From CAVWQV01 sp963757115 (lineage in GTDB: Bacteria; Pseudomonadota; Alphaproteobacteria; Acetobacterales; Acetobacteraceae), in the NCBI GenBank assembly GCA_963757115.1, contig CAVWQV010000014.1, forward strand, positions 186,001 to 250,000: a stretch of 64,000 bases of DNA. The letters run 5' to 3'. Position numbers and translations under genes: made by a program. Positions within the stretch are counted from its first letter, which is position 1. Each line of letters begins with the position of its first letter. The notes below the pieces were generated by a model. That model saw only the letters and a program-made list of their open reading frames with translations, did no database searches and had not been told where the DNA came from. Positions 44,140 to 53,760 of this stretch are shown here, one piece after another.

Positions 44140-47100
44140 CTACTCCGCCGCCATGCGGGGCGGGTCCACCAGCTCTCCTGCCGATTGCAGGTCCACCGAG
44201 AGCAGCCTGGACACCCCGCGCTCCTGCATCGTCACTCCGTAGAGCCGGTCCATCCGCGCCATGGTGAGATGGTGGTGGGTGACGACCAGGAACCGCGTCC
44301 CGGTTTCCCGCACCATGTCGTCGAGCAGGTCGCAGAACCGCGCCACATTGGCATCGTCGAGTGGGGCGTCGACCTCGTCGAGCACGCAAATAGGGGCCGG
44401 ATTGCAACGGAACACGGCGAAGATCAGCGACAGCGCGGTAAGCGCCTGCTCCCCACCCGAAAGCAGGGACAGGGTCGCGAGCTTCTTGCCGGGCGGCTGC
44501 GCGTAGATCTCGAGGCCGGCTTCGAGCGGATCGTCCGATCCCACGAAAGCGAGATGCGCACGTCCGCCGCCGAACATGCGCGAGAACAAGGCCTGGAAAT
44601 GCCGGTCGACTTCCTGGAACACCTTCTGCAGCCGCTCACGCCCTTCGCGGTTGAGGTGGCCAATCGAGCCACGCAGCTTGGCGATGGCGGCGGAAAGCTC
44701 GTCGCGCTCGGCCGCGATGTTCGCGACCTGCTTCTCCACTTCGGCGCACTCAAGCTCGGCGCGGAGATTGACCGGTCCCATCTCGTCCCGCTCTCGCAGC
44801 AGCCTCTCGTGCCGCCGCCGCGCCTTGTCCTCCGCCTCCGGGCCAATTTCGGCGGGCGGGTCGGGCAGTGCGGGAGAGGCGCCCAGGCGTTCGACGATGC
44901 GCTCGGCCATCACGCCCCAACCATGCTGGGCCTGCTCGGCCGCGCCTTCGGCGCGTACGACGCCCTCACGCGCCGCCGCGAGTGCACTTTCGGCCGCGCG
45001 CTCCGAGCGGGCGGATCGCTCCTGCTGTGCTGCGGCGTCGGCCAGCACGGCGGCGGCTCGCTGATGCGCCTCCGCCGCCGCTTGGAGCGCCTCGATGCTG
45101 TCGGCGTGCCGTGCCGCGATCTGGTCCGGCGCCGCCTCGAGGCTAGCCTGCTCCGCTTCGGCCTCGCCCCGCCGAAGGCCAGTTCGGAGAATCGCGCCTC
45201 GGCCGTCTCGGCTCGCGCTCGCCAGTCCGCACGCTCGGCGGCGATTGCCGCGCGGCGGCGGAGGCGGCTGTCGCGCTCACGGGTCAGCACATCCCGCGTG
45301 GTGCGCGCCGCGCTCTCCCGCGTCCGAGCCGTCCCCAAGGTGGCCCGCGCAGCTTCCAGTGCGTGGCGCAGCGCGGCCAGGTCGGGGAGTGTCGCCTGCG
45401 CCTCCCGGGCTCGCTCCAGGGCTTCGGCCGCTTCCTCGGCCTCGGGCTGCGCCCGGGCGATCTGCTGCGCCAAGGCCTGCAGCCGGGCCGCGGCCGCTTC
45501 GGCCTGGGCATTGAGTCGCAAGGCGGCAGCGCGGGCGCGCTCGGCCCGCGACTCTGCCTCCCGCCGGGCGGCGCGGGCCAGGCTCTCGGCCTCGCTGGCC
45601 TGCTTCTCAGCGCTTTCGCCGTCGGCACGCGTTGCGGCTGACGCCGCCGCAGCGTCGGCCGCTGCGGCGAGATCGGCTTGTAGGGCGGCGAGACGGTTGC
45701 GCTGCTGCAGCCGCACTGCGGCCTCCGTCGGCGTCCCCGCCCGCACCGTGTAGCCGTCCCACCGCCAGACCGCGCCCGCGCGCGTCACGAGTGACTGGCC
45801 GGGAGCGAGGGATGCCTGGCACCGCTCGCCCAGCGCCTCGTCCTCGACTAACCCGACATGGCGCAGTGCGCGCGCGAGTGCCGGCGGCGCCTCAACCAGT
45901 CCCGCAAGCGCGGCCGCTCCGTCCGGCAGGTCGGGATCGGTTGGAAGAGGCGGCAGTTCACGCCAATGCCGGGCGGCTTGCCGATCGGCGGCCGAGGTCA
46001 GTTCCTCGCCGAGCACCGATCCCAGCGCCGCTTCGAGCCCGGGCGGCACGCTGAGCGCGTCCACCATCGGCGGCCAGCGCTCGCCATCCTTGACGGCCAG
46101 CACTTCGGCGAGCGCGTGGGCTTCGGCGACGAGCCGGACGTGGCGGGAATCCGCCGCCGCTTGCTGCTCGCGGGCGGCAACAACCGCGGCATGGGCCGCG
46201 ATGCGGGCGGCTTCCGCTTCTTCCAGCGCCGCGCGCGCCCGGCGCATCGCTTCTTCCGCTGCAACCCGTTCCGCCTCGGCGGCCTGCAGTTCGGCCGGAT
46301 CGACGATGCCCTGTGCTGCGCGCGCGTGCTCCTCTGCCAGCCGTGCCGAATGCTCCGCCGCACGCCTGGCCCGCTGTTCGGCCTGGGCGAGCAGCTGCCC
46401 GGTCGCCTGTGCCCGCGCACCCGCCTCGGCGGCGGCTTCCATTGCGCGGTTGGCAGCCGCTTCGGTTTGCCGAACGTTGTCCGCGGCGGCTGCGGCCTCC
46501 GCCTCGGCCGCCCGTTCGCGCTCGGCGTGCCCCGCTTCCGCCGCGGCCAGCCCCGCATCCTCGGCGGACAGCCGCCCCTCGGCCGCAGCGGCGTCCGCCT
46601 TGGCTTGCTCGGCGTGGGCAAGGTCGCGGTTCAGTTGCGCCAACCGCTGCCGCGCGCCGTCGAGCGCCGCCCGGGCGCGCGTCGCCTCCGCCTCTACCTG
46701 CTCCCGCGCGATCCGGTGCCGCTCCAGCGACGTGCGCGCCGACGCTTCCTCCTCGCGCAGCGGCGGCAGCGCAGCTGCGGCCTCCGTCGCGGCCGCGGCG
46801 GCGGCGGTCGCGGTCTCGGTCGCGGCAACCACGGCCGCTTGCGCTTGCTGCAATGTTTCCCGAGCCGCGCCGAGCATCCGCTCGGCGAGGGCGCGCTGAA
46901 TGGCCAGCAGCTCCGCCTCCGCCTGCCGGATCGCTCCCGAGATGTTGCGATAGCGGCTGGCCTGCCGCGCCTGGCGCTTCAGGCCGGCAAGCTGCTGCTC
47001 CAGCTGCCCGCGCAGATCCTCCGCCCTCAGCAGGTTGGCCTCGGCGGCACGCAGCTTGAGCTCGGCCTCGTGCCGGCGCGCATGCAAGCCGGTGATCCCG

Positions 47101-47609
47101 GCCGCTTCCTCCAGGATCGAACGCCGGTTCTCCGGCCGGGTGGTAACGATTGCGCCGACGCGGCCTTGGCTGACCATGGCCGCCGAGTGCGCGCCGCTCG
47201 CCAGGTCCGCGAACAGGGTTTGGACGTCACGCGCCCGGACCTCGCGGCCGTTGACCCGAAAGGTGCTGCCCACGCCGCGCTCGATGCGGCGGCTCACCTC
47301 GAGTTCGGGGTGCTCGTGGAACGGCGGCGGCGCGCGGCCGGCGGCATCGTCGAGACTCAGCGTGACCTCGGCGATGTTGCGCGATGCGCGCGCCCCGGTG
47401 CCGGCGAAGATCACGTCCTCCATCTCGCCGCCGCGGAGCCAGCGGGCGTTGTTCTCGCCCATCCCCCAGCGCAGGGCCTCGACCACGTTGGACTTCCCGC
47501 AGCCGTTCGGCCCGACCACGCCGGTCAGGCCGGGCAGGATCTCGACGATTGCGGGTTCAGCGAAACTCTTGAACCCGGCGATCCGCAAGCGGGCGAAGCT
47601 GATCGGCAA
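44140..47609 (-). pseudogene. smc: Chromosome segregation protein SMC, frameshifted in this sequence
   Basis: Condensin subunit organising the nucleoid. The N-terminal ATPase half has PISFARLRIAGFKSFAEPA and Walker A GVVGPNGCGKSNVVEALRW; a very long Ala/Glu/Arg-rich coiled coil with a central hinge (around residues 500-620) follows; the C-terminal half has signature LSLLSGGEQALTALSLIFAV and Walker B PICVLDEVDAPLDDANV. The frame breaks at the CCCC of 45167-45170; inserting one base restores a protein of 1156 residues, normal for alphaproteobacterial SMC. Since SMC is important for growth, the break is most likely a sequence error. Downstream of dsbA on the same strand. Confidence 0.92.
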
Positions 47610-47628
47610 GTGCGGCTCCTCCGGCGGC

Positions 47629-48231
47629 TCAGGCCGCGTTGGAGACCAGCTTCTCGAACGCCGCGAAGTCGAGCGCGCCAGCCTCCTTCTTGCCGTTGAC
47701 GATGAATGTCGGAGTTGAGTCCACCTTCCACTTCTTCGTGCCTTCGTCCTGCTCCTGGAGGATGAAGTTGCGCAGCTCGGTGTCGTTGACGGCGGAGTTG
47801 AAGGTGGGCCGGCTCATCCCGGCGAGTGCCGCGGTCTTCCACAACTCTTCCGTGCTGTTTACTCCACGTGCGAACGCCCAACGGTCCTGGCTGGCGAACA
47901 GCGCCGAGACGAACGGCTCGAACCGCTCGGGCGGCAAGGCGCGCGCGACCTGGGCGGCGGTTAGCGCCACCTGATCGAGCGGGAAGTCGCGGAACACGTA
48001 GCGGATCTTGCCGGTGTCGATGAGCTTCGCCTTCACGTCGCCCATCGTGGTGCGGGAGAAATGGGCGCAGTGCGTGCAGGTCAGCGAGAAGTACTCCTGC
48101 ACCACCACTTTCGCGTCCGGCGGCCCAAGGGCGCGCTCGGACGTGCGAGAAACGTCGTCAGCCCGGGCGAGCCCAGGAAGCACGCTCGCAACGGCAGTAG
48201 CGATCAGGGCGGATCGGCGGGTCAGGGGCAT
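47629..48231 (-). CDS. DsbA family thiol:disulfide oxidoreductase
   Basis: 200 aa, periplasmic thioredoxin-fold protein. Signal MPLTRRSALIATAVASVLPG then ARADD, with an Arg-Arg near the start. The active site is SLTCTHCAHF (CTHC), and the cis-Pro motif is DSTPTFIVNGKK. The insertion domain lies between. The frame runs far upstream through other genes, but ATG 48231 is the start that gives a signal peptide. It ends 20 bases before the smc start on the same strand, and follows a DUF721 gene; mutY / DUF721 / dsbA / smc is a conserved alphaproteobacterial arrangement. Confidence 0.93.
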   Translation of the reverse strand: MPLTRRSALIATAVASVLPGLARADDVSRTSERALGPPDAKVVVQEYFSLTCTHCAHFSRTTMGDVKAKLIDTGKIRYVFRDFPLDQVALTAAQVARALPPERFEPFVSALFASQDRWAFARGVNSTEELWKTAALAGMSRPTFNSAVNDTELRNFILQEQDEGTKKWKVDSTPTFIVNGKKEAGALDFAAFEKLVSNAA

Positions 48232-48238
48232 GGCGGCC

Positions 48239-48752
48239 TCACAAGTTCGGGGGCTGGCTCGGCGAGAAGGCAGGGCGACGGCCGTCGAGAACGGCGCGCC
48301 CCAGTGCCGCGAGCGCGTCGCGGAGCGGACCGGCCGGAACCAGAGCGCTCGCATGATCGGCGGCCGCCGCCAAGTCCGGGGAGGGCGGCCTGGAGAGGGG
48401 CGTAACCGGTGGGGGCGGCAGGTCCTGCATGAAGCGGAGGCCGAGTTACGACCGCGGTACCGAGATGGCGGTTGATCCGCGTCGCGAGTTCGCCGGCGAC
48501 ATGTTGCAGCTCGAGCGCGATCGGCCCCGCGCAGCCGATCGTCAGCACGCCGGACCGGAGGCGTCTGGGCGCGGTCACCGCCGCGATCGCTGGCCCCACG
48601 ACGGCGGGCCAGTCGGCCATGAGCTGCGCCGCGGCCGGAGCGCGCCGACGGAACGCCGGCCGGGTCACACCGGCGAGCAAGGCGCCGACCGGCCGCGGGC
48701 CGTAGACGTGACGCGGTCCGCTCGTCATACCGGCCGTTGTGTCGTCCCCCAT
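48239..48752 (-). pseudogene. DUF721 family protein, frameshifted
   Basis: DUF721 proteins are related to a DciA-like DnaB helicase-loading fold (known for DciA, inferred here). N-terminal part: VYGPRPVGALLAGVTRPAFR, LMADWPAVVGPAIAAVTAP, ALELQHVAGELATRINRHLG. The C-terminal part in another frame begins MQDLPPPPVTPLSRPPSPDL and ends ...PSQPPNL at 48239. One extra base (one C in the CC run near 48440 of the coding sequence) must be removed to join them. The start may be ATG 48752, with GGGAG upstream, or ATG 48728. It is between dsbA and the divergent mutY gene. Confidence 0.72.
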
Positions 48753-49812
48753 CGCTCCCATCCGCCTGCCCCCGCCGCTTGCCTTGCGGGCAGCGCCGCT
48801 GCTTTCGTGGTACGACCGCCATCGCCGCCGCCTCCCCTGGCGGGCGCTGCCGGGCGAAGCCGCCGATCCGTACCGGGTCTGGCTCAGCGAGATCATGCTG
48901 CAACAGACCACGGTTGCGGCTGTGATACCGTACTACGAACGCTTCGTAACCTCCTTCCCCGACACGCAGGCGTTGGCCAGCGCGCCGCTTGAGGACGTGC
49001 TCGCGGCATGGGCGGGGCTTGGCTATTACGCGCGTGCACGCAACCTTCACGCCTGCGCCCAGGCCGTCGCGGCCGCGGGCGGGTTCCCGCGCGACCTGGC
49101 GGGCTTGCGTGCGCTGCCCGGGGTCGGCGAATACACCGCTGCGGCGATCGCCGCGATCGCCTGGGGCATCCCGGTGGTTCCGGTAGACGGCAATGTGGAG
49201 CGCGTGATGGCACGGCTCCACGCGATCGAGGCCCCGGTGCCGGCCGCCAAGCGCGCGATCCGAGCGGCGGCGGACGCACTCGGCGCCGATCCCGAGGCGA
49301 GGGCGCGCCCGTCGGATTTCGCGCAAGCCCTGTTCGATCTCGGCGCCACGCTCTGCACCCCGGCGACACCCGCCTGCGCGCTTTGCCCCTGGATGGAGGG
49401 CTGCGCCGGGCGGCGGGCCGGGATTGCGGCCGATCTGCCGCGGAAGCCCGCAAAAAAGACGCGCCCCGTGCGCTATGGCGTGCATTTCTGGCTCGTGGAC
49501 GCCGAAGGCCGGGTGCTGCTGCGCCGCCGCCCGGCTCACGGGCTGCTCGGCGGGATGCTCGAGCTGCCGGGCACCCCGTGGCGGGGCGAGCGGTGGGACG
49601 GAGCGGAGGCGATGCGGCACGCGCCCCTGTCCCTGGCCTGGCGGCCGGCGGGGCAGGTCCGGCACGGCTTTACGCATTTCGAATTGGTGATCGACCTGTG
49701 GGCGGGCGAGGCGGACCGGGTGGACGGGCTGCTCCGCCCGATAAACCGCCTGGACGAGGAGGCGTTGCCCTCGCTGATGCGCAAATGCGCGCGCATGGCC
49801 GCATCAGCTTGA
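48739..49812 (+). CDS. mutY: A/G-specific adenine glycosylase MutY
   Basis: Removes adenine mispaired with 8-oxoguanine. 357 aa. Motifs: helix-hairpin-helix LPGVGEYTAAAIAAIAWG with the catalytic Asp in VPVDGNVERVMARLHAIE; iron-sulfur cluster loop CTPATPACALCPWMEGC (Cys-x6-Cys-x2-Cys-x5-Cys); LSEIMLQQTTVAAVIPYYER near the N-terminus, the adenine-recognition region; a NUDIX-like C-terminal domain (GVHFWLVDAEGRVLL, HGLLGGMLELPG, GFTHFELVI). The start GTG 48739 is the longest that fits; it overlaps the divergent DUF721 start slightly, so an internal start cannot be excluded. Confidence 0.95.
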   Translation: MSSPIAPIRLPPPLALRAAPLLSWYDRHRRRLPWRALPGEAADPYRVWLSEIMLQQTTVAAVIPYYERFVTSFPDTQALASAPLEDVLAAWAGLGYYARARNLHACAQAVAAAGGFPRDLAGLRALPGVGEYTAAAIAAIAWGIPVVPVDGNVERVMARLHAIEAPVPAAKRAIRAAADALGADPEARARPSDFAQALFDLGATLCTPATPACALCPWMEGCAGRRAGIAADLPRKPAKKTRPVRYGVHFWLVDAEGRVLLRRRPAHGLLGGMLELPGTPWRGERWDGAEAMRHAPLSLAWRPAGQVRHGFTHFELVIDLWAGEADRVDGLLRPINRLDEEALPSLMRKCARMAASA

Positions 49813-49862
49813 TCCGCGCGCGCCCTCACCGCACCATCGCGCCCGCACGGAGGGAATAGAAC

Positions 49863-50972
49863 ATGCAGACGAGAGCCGCGGTGGCCCGGAAGGCCGGCGA
49901 GAAACTCAGCCTGGAAACCGTGGAGCTTGCCGGCCCGCGCGACGGCGAGGTTTTGGTGGAGATCAAGGCGACCGGGATCTGCCACACGGACGAGTACACT
50001 CTTTCGGGTGCCGACCCCGAGGGCATCTTCCCCGCCATCCTCGGCCACGAGGGCGCGGGCGTGGTGGTCGAGACGGGGCCGAACGTGACCAGCCTCCGGC
50101 CGGGCGATCACGTAATCCCGCTCTACACGCCCGAGTGCCGGCAATGCGAATACTGCCTGTCGCGGAAGACCAACCTGTGCGTGGCGATCCGCGCGACCCA
50201 GGGCCGGGGCGTCATGCCGGACGGCACCAGCCGGTTCTCGGCCGGGGGTGAGACGGTGTTTCACTACATGGGCACATCGACCTTCAGCAATTTCACTGTG
50301 CTGCCGGAGATCGCCCTGGCGAAGATCCGCCCGGACGCGCCGTTCGAAAAGGTCTGCTATATCGGCTGCGGGGTCACGACCGGCATCGGCGCGGTCATCA
50401 ACACGGCCAAGGTCGAGCCAGGCGCGCGCGCAGTGGTGTTCGGGCTGGGCGGCATCGGGCTGAACGTGATCCAGGGCCTCCGGCTGGTCGGCGCCGAGCA
50501 GATTGTCGGGGTGGACCTCAACCCGGGCCGGCGGGAGGCGGCCGAGAAATTCGGCATGACGCATTTCGTCAACCCACGGGAGGTAGAAGGCGACCTGGTG
50601 CCCTATCTCGTCAATCTCACCAAGGGTGGCGCGGACTATTCGTTCGAGTGCATCGGCAGCGTCGAGGTGATGCGCCAGGCGCTGGAATGCGCCCATCGGG
50701 GCTGGGGCAAGTCCGTCATCATCGGGGTGGCCGGGGCAGGCAAGGAGATCAGCACCCGCCCGTTCCAGCTCGTCACCGGCCGGGTGTGGATGGGCACGGC
50801 GTTCGGGGGTGCCAGGGGGCGGACGGACGTGCCTCGCATCGTGGACTGGTACATGGACGGGAAGATCAACATCGACGACCTCATCACGCACGTCCTGCCT
50901 TTCGAGCAGATCAATGAAGGCTTTGACCTAATGCGTCGCGGCGAGTCGATCCGGACGGTGGTCACGTACTGA
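49863..50972 (+). CDS. frmA: S-(hydroxymethyl)glutathione dehydrogenase (class III alcohol dehydrogenase)
   Basis: Glutathione-dependent formaldehyde detoxification; also reduces S-nitrosoglutathione. 369 aa. Catalytic zinc ligands in ATGICHTDEYTLSGADP and GHEGAGVV; structural zinc site C-x2-C-x2-C-x7-C in ECRQCEYCLSRKTNLC; NAD+ motif VFGLGGIGLNVIQGLR with Asp at the end of the next strand (GVDLN); GRVWMGTAFGGARGR and the C-terminal GESIRTVVTY are class III features. ATG 49863 has GGAGGG upstream. Class III identity is clear; no S-formylglutathione hydrolase gene is adjacent. Confidence 0.95.
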   Translation: MQTRAAVARKAGEKLSLETVELAGPRDGEVLVEIKATGICHTDEYTLSGADPEGIFPAILGHEGAGVVVETGPNVTSLRPGDHVIPLYTPECRQCEYCLSRKTNLCVAIRATQGRGVMPDGTSRFSAGGETVFHYMGTSTFSNFTVLPEIALAKIRPDAPFEKVCYIGCGVTTGIGAVINTAKVEPGARAVVFGLGGIGLNVIQGLRLVGAEQIVGVDLNPGRREAAEKFGMTHFVNPREVEGDLVPYLVNLTKGGADYSFECIGSVEVMRQALECAHRGWGKSVIIGVAGAGKEISTRPFQLVTGRVWMGTAFGGARGRTDVPRIVDWYMDGKINIDDLITHVLPFEQINEGFDLMRRGESIRTVVTY

Positions 50973-50995
50973 ACACGATCGCGCTTCTGGGGTTG

Positions 50996-51010
50996 TTAAC
51001 CTTTTCCTAA
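50996..51010 (+). promoter_or_regulatory. CtrA-like half-site pair (TTAA-N7-CTAA), tentative
   Basis: TTAACCTTTTCCTAA resembles the CtrA box TTAA-N7-TTAA with one mismatch. It is 48 bases upstream of the ATG of a small predicted membrane protein and 24 bases after the formaldehyde dehydrogenase stop. No CtrA binding is shown, and AT-rich stretches give chance matches, so confidence is low. Confidence 0.2.
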
Positions 51011-51058
51011 GGGTCATAACTGCACTCTAGGTGCACAGACTCTCAGGGGCGCAGCTTT

Positions 51059-51238
51059 ATGTGGTGGTGGTTTACGGTTTCAGCTGCGCAAATCGCGGTC
51101 GTTTTCCTCGTTTTGAACACGCCTTTCGCAAAAATTGCACGGTTGCGCGGCATACGGACTGAGCGCTTCGCGTTTTCCTTGTTCGGTCCGCTGCTGGGCC
51201 TGCTCGGGACCGCGAAGGTCAGGCCGGGAAGCCGCTGA
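51059..51238 (+). CDS. Small membrane protein (59 aa), unknown
   Basis: ATG 51059 follows AGGGGCG and opens 59 codons to a TGA at 51238. The product starts MWWWFTVSAAQIAVVFLVLN, a first membrane helix, has a basic turn (KIARLRGIRTERF) and a second hydrophobic stretch (AFSLFGPLLGLLG). A strongly aromatic start and two helices suggest an inner-membrane peptide. No family is recognised. The region is only moderately GC-rich, unlike the surrounding genes, so chance ORF remains possible. Confidence 0.42.
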   Translation: MWWWFTVSAAQIAVVFLVLNTPFAKIARLRGIRTERFAFSLFGPLLGLLGTAKVRPGSR

Positions 51239-51802
51239 CCGCCAGCGGGTCAATATCCCGAGGCACACTGACATGGCCACTTGCAACCTATAGTAGCTGA
51301 ACTAGTCGCGGAATACCAGCAGATCGTCACGGCTTTGCGGTGTGTGACGTGGTCCCCTCACACTGTGGGGTCTGACCGGGATTCCGCGAACGCATGACGC
51401 CGGAGCATTTCTAGTCCGGCAGAGTCGCGGGAGCCTCGCGATAGGCTGGGTCCGTCGCTCCAGTCCTGCCATTCGACCTCCATAGACGACTGCCGGATTG
51501 CCAAAATACCCTGGTCGGGCCTGATCGACCTGCGCCGACGGCCGTCGCCGCCCTAGGAGGTGTCGGGGTCGCTTCTGGTCGGCCGCCGCCCTGCAGATCA
51601 TCCGCAGCTCCGGGCGCCCCGGCCGACGCTCTGCATCACCGTCGTCCCGCGCTGTTGGAAGTCATTGCGCGCTGGCGCTGCTACCGATCCGCCCCGCTGA
51701 TTGACGCGCGAGGATTCCGTTCGCAAAGCTGGGAACGGATGCCGGCACCTCGGGCTGAGGGGCCATCAACCGTCCGAGCTTGACGCAATCAGGGGGGATC
51801 CA
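51239..51802. other. Non-coding or decayed interval
   Basis: About 560 bases between the small membrane protein and the PhyH gene. The longest open frame (51302-51601, minus) has no recognisable motif and no ribosome site. I see no tRNA, strong hairpin or repeat. It may hold the promoter of the PhyH gene and a decayed gene, but nothing is certain. Confidence 0.4.
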
Positions 51803-52585
51803 ATGAATCTGGAGCCAGCAAAAGAACAACTGCGCGAGGATGGCTGGTCCGTCATCCCCGGAGTCCTTACCCCGGCGGAGGCGGACGACGTCCGCGAGCG
51901 GCTTTGGCGCGCTGCAGACGAGAGCGAACGCCGAGGTGCGGCGACGCGCGGTATCGGACTTGATCCCAATGAGCACAACGTGCGCGTCTTCAATCTGCCG
52001 GATCTCGATCCGATCTTCCTGGAACTCATCCAGCACCCGATTGCGATCGACGTCGTGACCACGCTCCTCGGCTCCGACTTCATCGTCTCCAACTTCACCG
52101 CCAACATCGCGCTGCCCGGCAGCCGATCGATGAAGCTGCACTCGGACCAGAGCATAGTGATCCCCGAGCCTTGGTTTCATCCGTGGGCGATCAACGTGAT
52201 CTGGTGCCTCAACGACGTTGACGAGGAGAACGGCGCCACGCGGTTTATTCCAGGCAGTCATAAAATCCGCTGGAAATCCGAGCTGCCCGAGAACGCGGCG
52301 GAGGCAACGGTTCCGTTCCAGGCCCAGGCCGGCTCCATCGTCGCCATGGATGGGCGGCTCTGGCACACCTCCGGGGCCAATGTTTCGGCGTCGCGCGAGC
52401 GCGCGCTCCTGTTCGGCTACTATTCGTCTTCGTTCATCCGCGGCCAGCAGAACTGGAATGCCGCGCTCAGCGAGGCGACAATCGAGACCCTGTCGCCGCA
52501 GATGCGCGAATGGTTTGGGCTTGGAGCGAGGGCGAACGTGAAGCTCGGCACGAGGCTGCGGGGAGCCGGCAACGCGTCGGCCTGA
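51803..52585 (+). CDS. Phytanoyl-CoA dioxygenase (PhyH) family protein
   Basis: Non-heme iron(II)/2-oxoglutarate dioxygenase, 260 aa. Begins MNLEPAKEQLREDGWSVIPG; metal ligands HxD in MKLHSDQSIVIP and the distal His in DGRLWHTSGANVS, with Arg in SASRERALLFGYYSSS for 2-oxoglutarate. INVIWCLNDVDEENGATRFI and PGSHKIRW are family-typical. ATG 51803 has AGGGGGG upstream. Downstream on the opposite strand are a double-hotdog dehydratase and a beta-lactamase-like hydrolase. Substrate unknown; PhyH relatives oxidise many small molecules. Confidence 0.92.
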   Translation: MNLEPAKEQLREDGWSVIPGVLTPAEADDVRERLWRAADESERRGAATRGIGLDPNEHNVRVFNLPDLDPIFLELIQHPIAIDVVTTLLGSDFIVSNFTANIALPGSRSMKLHSDQSIVIPEPWFHPWAINVIWCLNDVDEENGATRFIPGSHKIRWKSELPENAAEATVPFQAQAGSIVAMDGRLWHTSGANVSASRERALLFGYYSSSFIRGQQNWNAALSEATIETLSPQMREWFGLGARANVKLGTRLRGAGNASA

Positions 52586-52656
52586 CTGCCGTCGGCAAAA
52601 GTCGATCGAGGCAGGGAGAACGAAATGACTGAGCGATCGGAGCGTTGCTGTACCTG

Positions 52657-53760
52657 TTAAACGCGGTAGTGCAGGATGGTGAATTCCTGGGTCCGAACGA
52701 GCTCGCTCCGCTGATTGTAGAAGCGCCGCTCCGTCGTGATGAAATGGCCCTCACCGAGCTTGGTCGTCTTCTTCGGACTGCAATGCGTCATCCTGACCTC
52801 GCTCCGCATGGTGTCGCCCGGGCTCAGCGGAACGAAAAACCGGGAAGCTGATTGGACCACGGCGATCTCGGGGCAATCCGGCGGGGTCACCAACGTGCTG
52901 GAATGCACCAGACTCTGGCGCAAGGACCGCAGCAGCGCGACGCCAGTCTGCCCGCGGCATACGGCCTCCGGCACCGGCTCGCCGGGCTTCATGTAGCCGA
53001 CGCCGAGCGAAGCCGCCGAGCCCGCGCCGAAGAACATTGCAGTGGGCGGGGCGACGATGCCGCCGTGCCTTCCCGACGCGGCGTATGCTTCATCCCAGTA
53101 CAGCGGGTTCCAATCTTCGAGCGCCTCGCACCAGAGATGAATTTCATGCTGCGTCAGGGGTGTCGCGGGAAGGTCTCCCCCGCTTCGCGACTTGCCGATG
53201 AATTCCCGGGCGAAATCCGGCACGTCGTCGCGCGGCTCCTGCGACTGGCCGGAACTCGACACGCGGGACGCTCGCACGTTTTCGCCCGAGCGCGAAGGCA
53301 GCGCCATAGTCGCGGTCGCCGTCGCGGCATGCGCGGCGAGTGCGTGGCCGATGTTCAGGTCGACGAGGTCGACGAGGTAGCCTCCGTCCTCGCCACGGTA
53401 GCAACGTTCTACTCGGCCGGTAACCGTCAGGACGTCGTTGGCGCAGCTCTGCGTGCGCATGCTGAAGGTGAGTGCACGGAGCTCCGCGCCGGGACCGGAC
53501 CAATCCGTCAGAAGCCGTCCGAAGAGCCCGGCGACATGCGGGGTGGAGATGAACGCATCCCTCGCACCGGCCGCTTGCGCATAGTCGCGATCGAAATGCA
53601 CGTAGTCGTACAGCCCGCTCGCGCGGACAAAGGCGACGAGCCGCAACAAGCTCAGCTCGTAGGTAAAGGACGGCAGCGACTGGCCTGCCTCGACGTCCTC
53701 CCAGCAAATGCTATCCCGGCCTGACATGCGATAGTCCGCGCCGCTCTCGGGTCGCATCAC
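52657..53760 (-). CDS. Tandem hotdog acyl dehydratase (MaoC-like plus FAS1-like dehydratase domains)
   Basis: 367 aa with two hotdog-type regions. Residues about 20-155: ICWEDVEAGQSLPSFTYELS, then YVHFDRDYAQAAGARDAFIS and LTFSMRTQSCANDVLTVTGR, like a MaoC domain. Residues about 190-360: HLWCEALEDWNPLYWDEAYA, GGIVAPPTAMFFGAGSAASL and MRSEVRMTHCSPKKTTKLGE, like the FAS1-type dehydratase N-terminal region. Such pairs hydrate enoyl-CoA intermediates. It begins at ATG 53760, overlapping the stop of the upstream beta-lactamase-like gene (ATGA), so they form an operon. Confidence 0.85.
   Translation of the reverse strand: MMRPESGADYRMSGRDSICWEDVEAGQSLPSFTYELSLLRLVAFVRASGLYDYVHFDRDYAQAAGARDAFISTPHVAGLFGRLLTDWSGPGAELRALTFSMRTQSCANDVLTVTGRVERCYRGEDGGYLVDLVDLNIGHALAAHAATATATMALPSRSGENVRASRVSSSGQSQEPRDDVPDFAREFIGKSRSGGDLPATPLTQHEIHLWCEALEDWNPLYWDEAYAASGRHGGIVAPPTAMFFGAGSAASLGVGYMKPGEPVPEAVCRGQTGVALLRSLRQSLVHSSTLVTPPDCPEIAVVQSASRFFVPLSPGDTMRSEVRMTHCSPKKTTKLGEGHFITTERRFYNQRSELVRTQEFTILHYRV

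Noticed and set aside
45858..47699. 613-codon plus frame opposite smc
   Set aside because: SMC ATPase motifs are on the minus strand; the frame results from high third-position GC.
47629..49677. 682-codon minus frame that includes dsbA
   Set aside because: Only the last 200 codons (from 48231) are a gene; the upstream part overlaps mutY and DUF721 and has no motif.
51302..51601. Minus-strand frame in the long gap before the PhyH gene
   Set aside because: No ribosome site, no recognisable motif and an odd composition; not supported as a gene.
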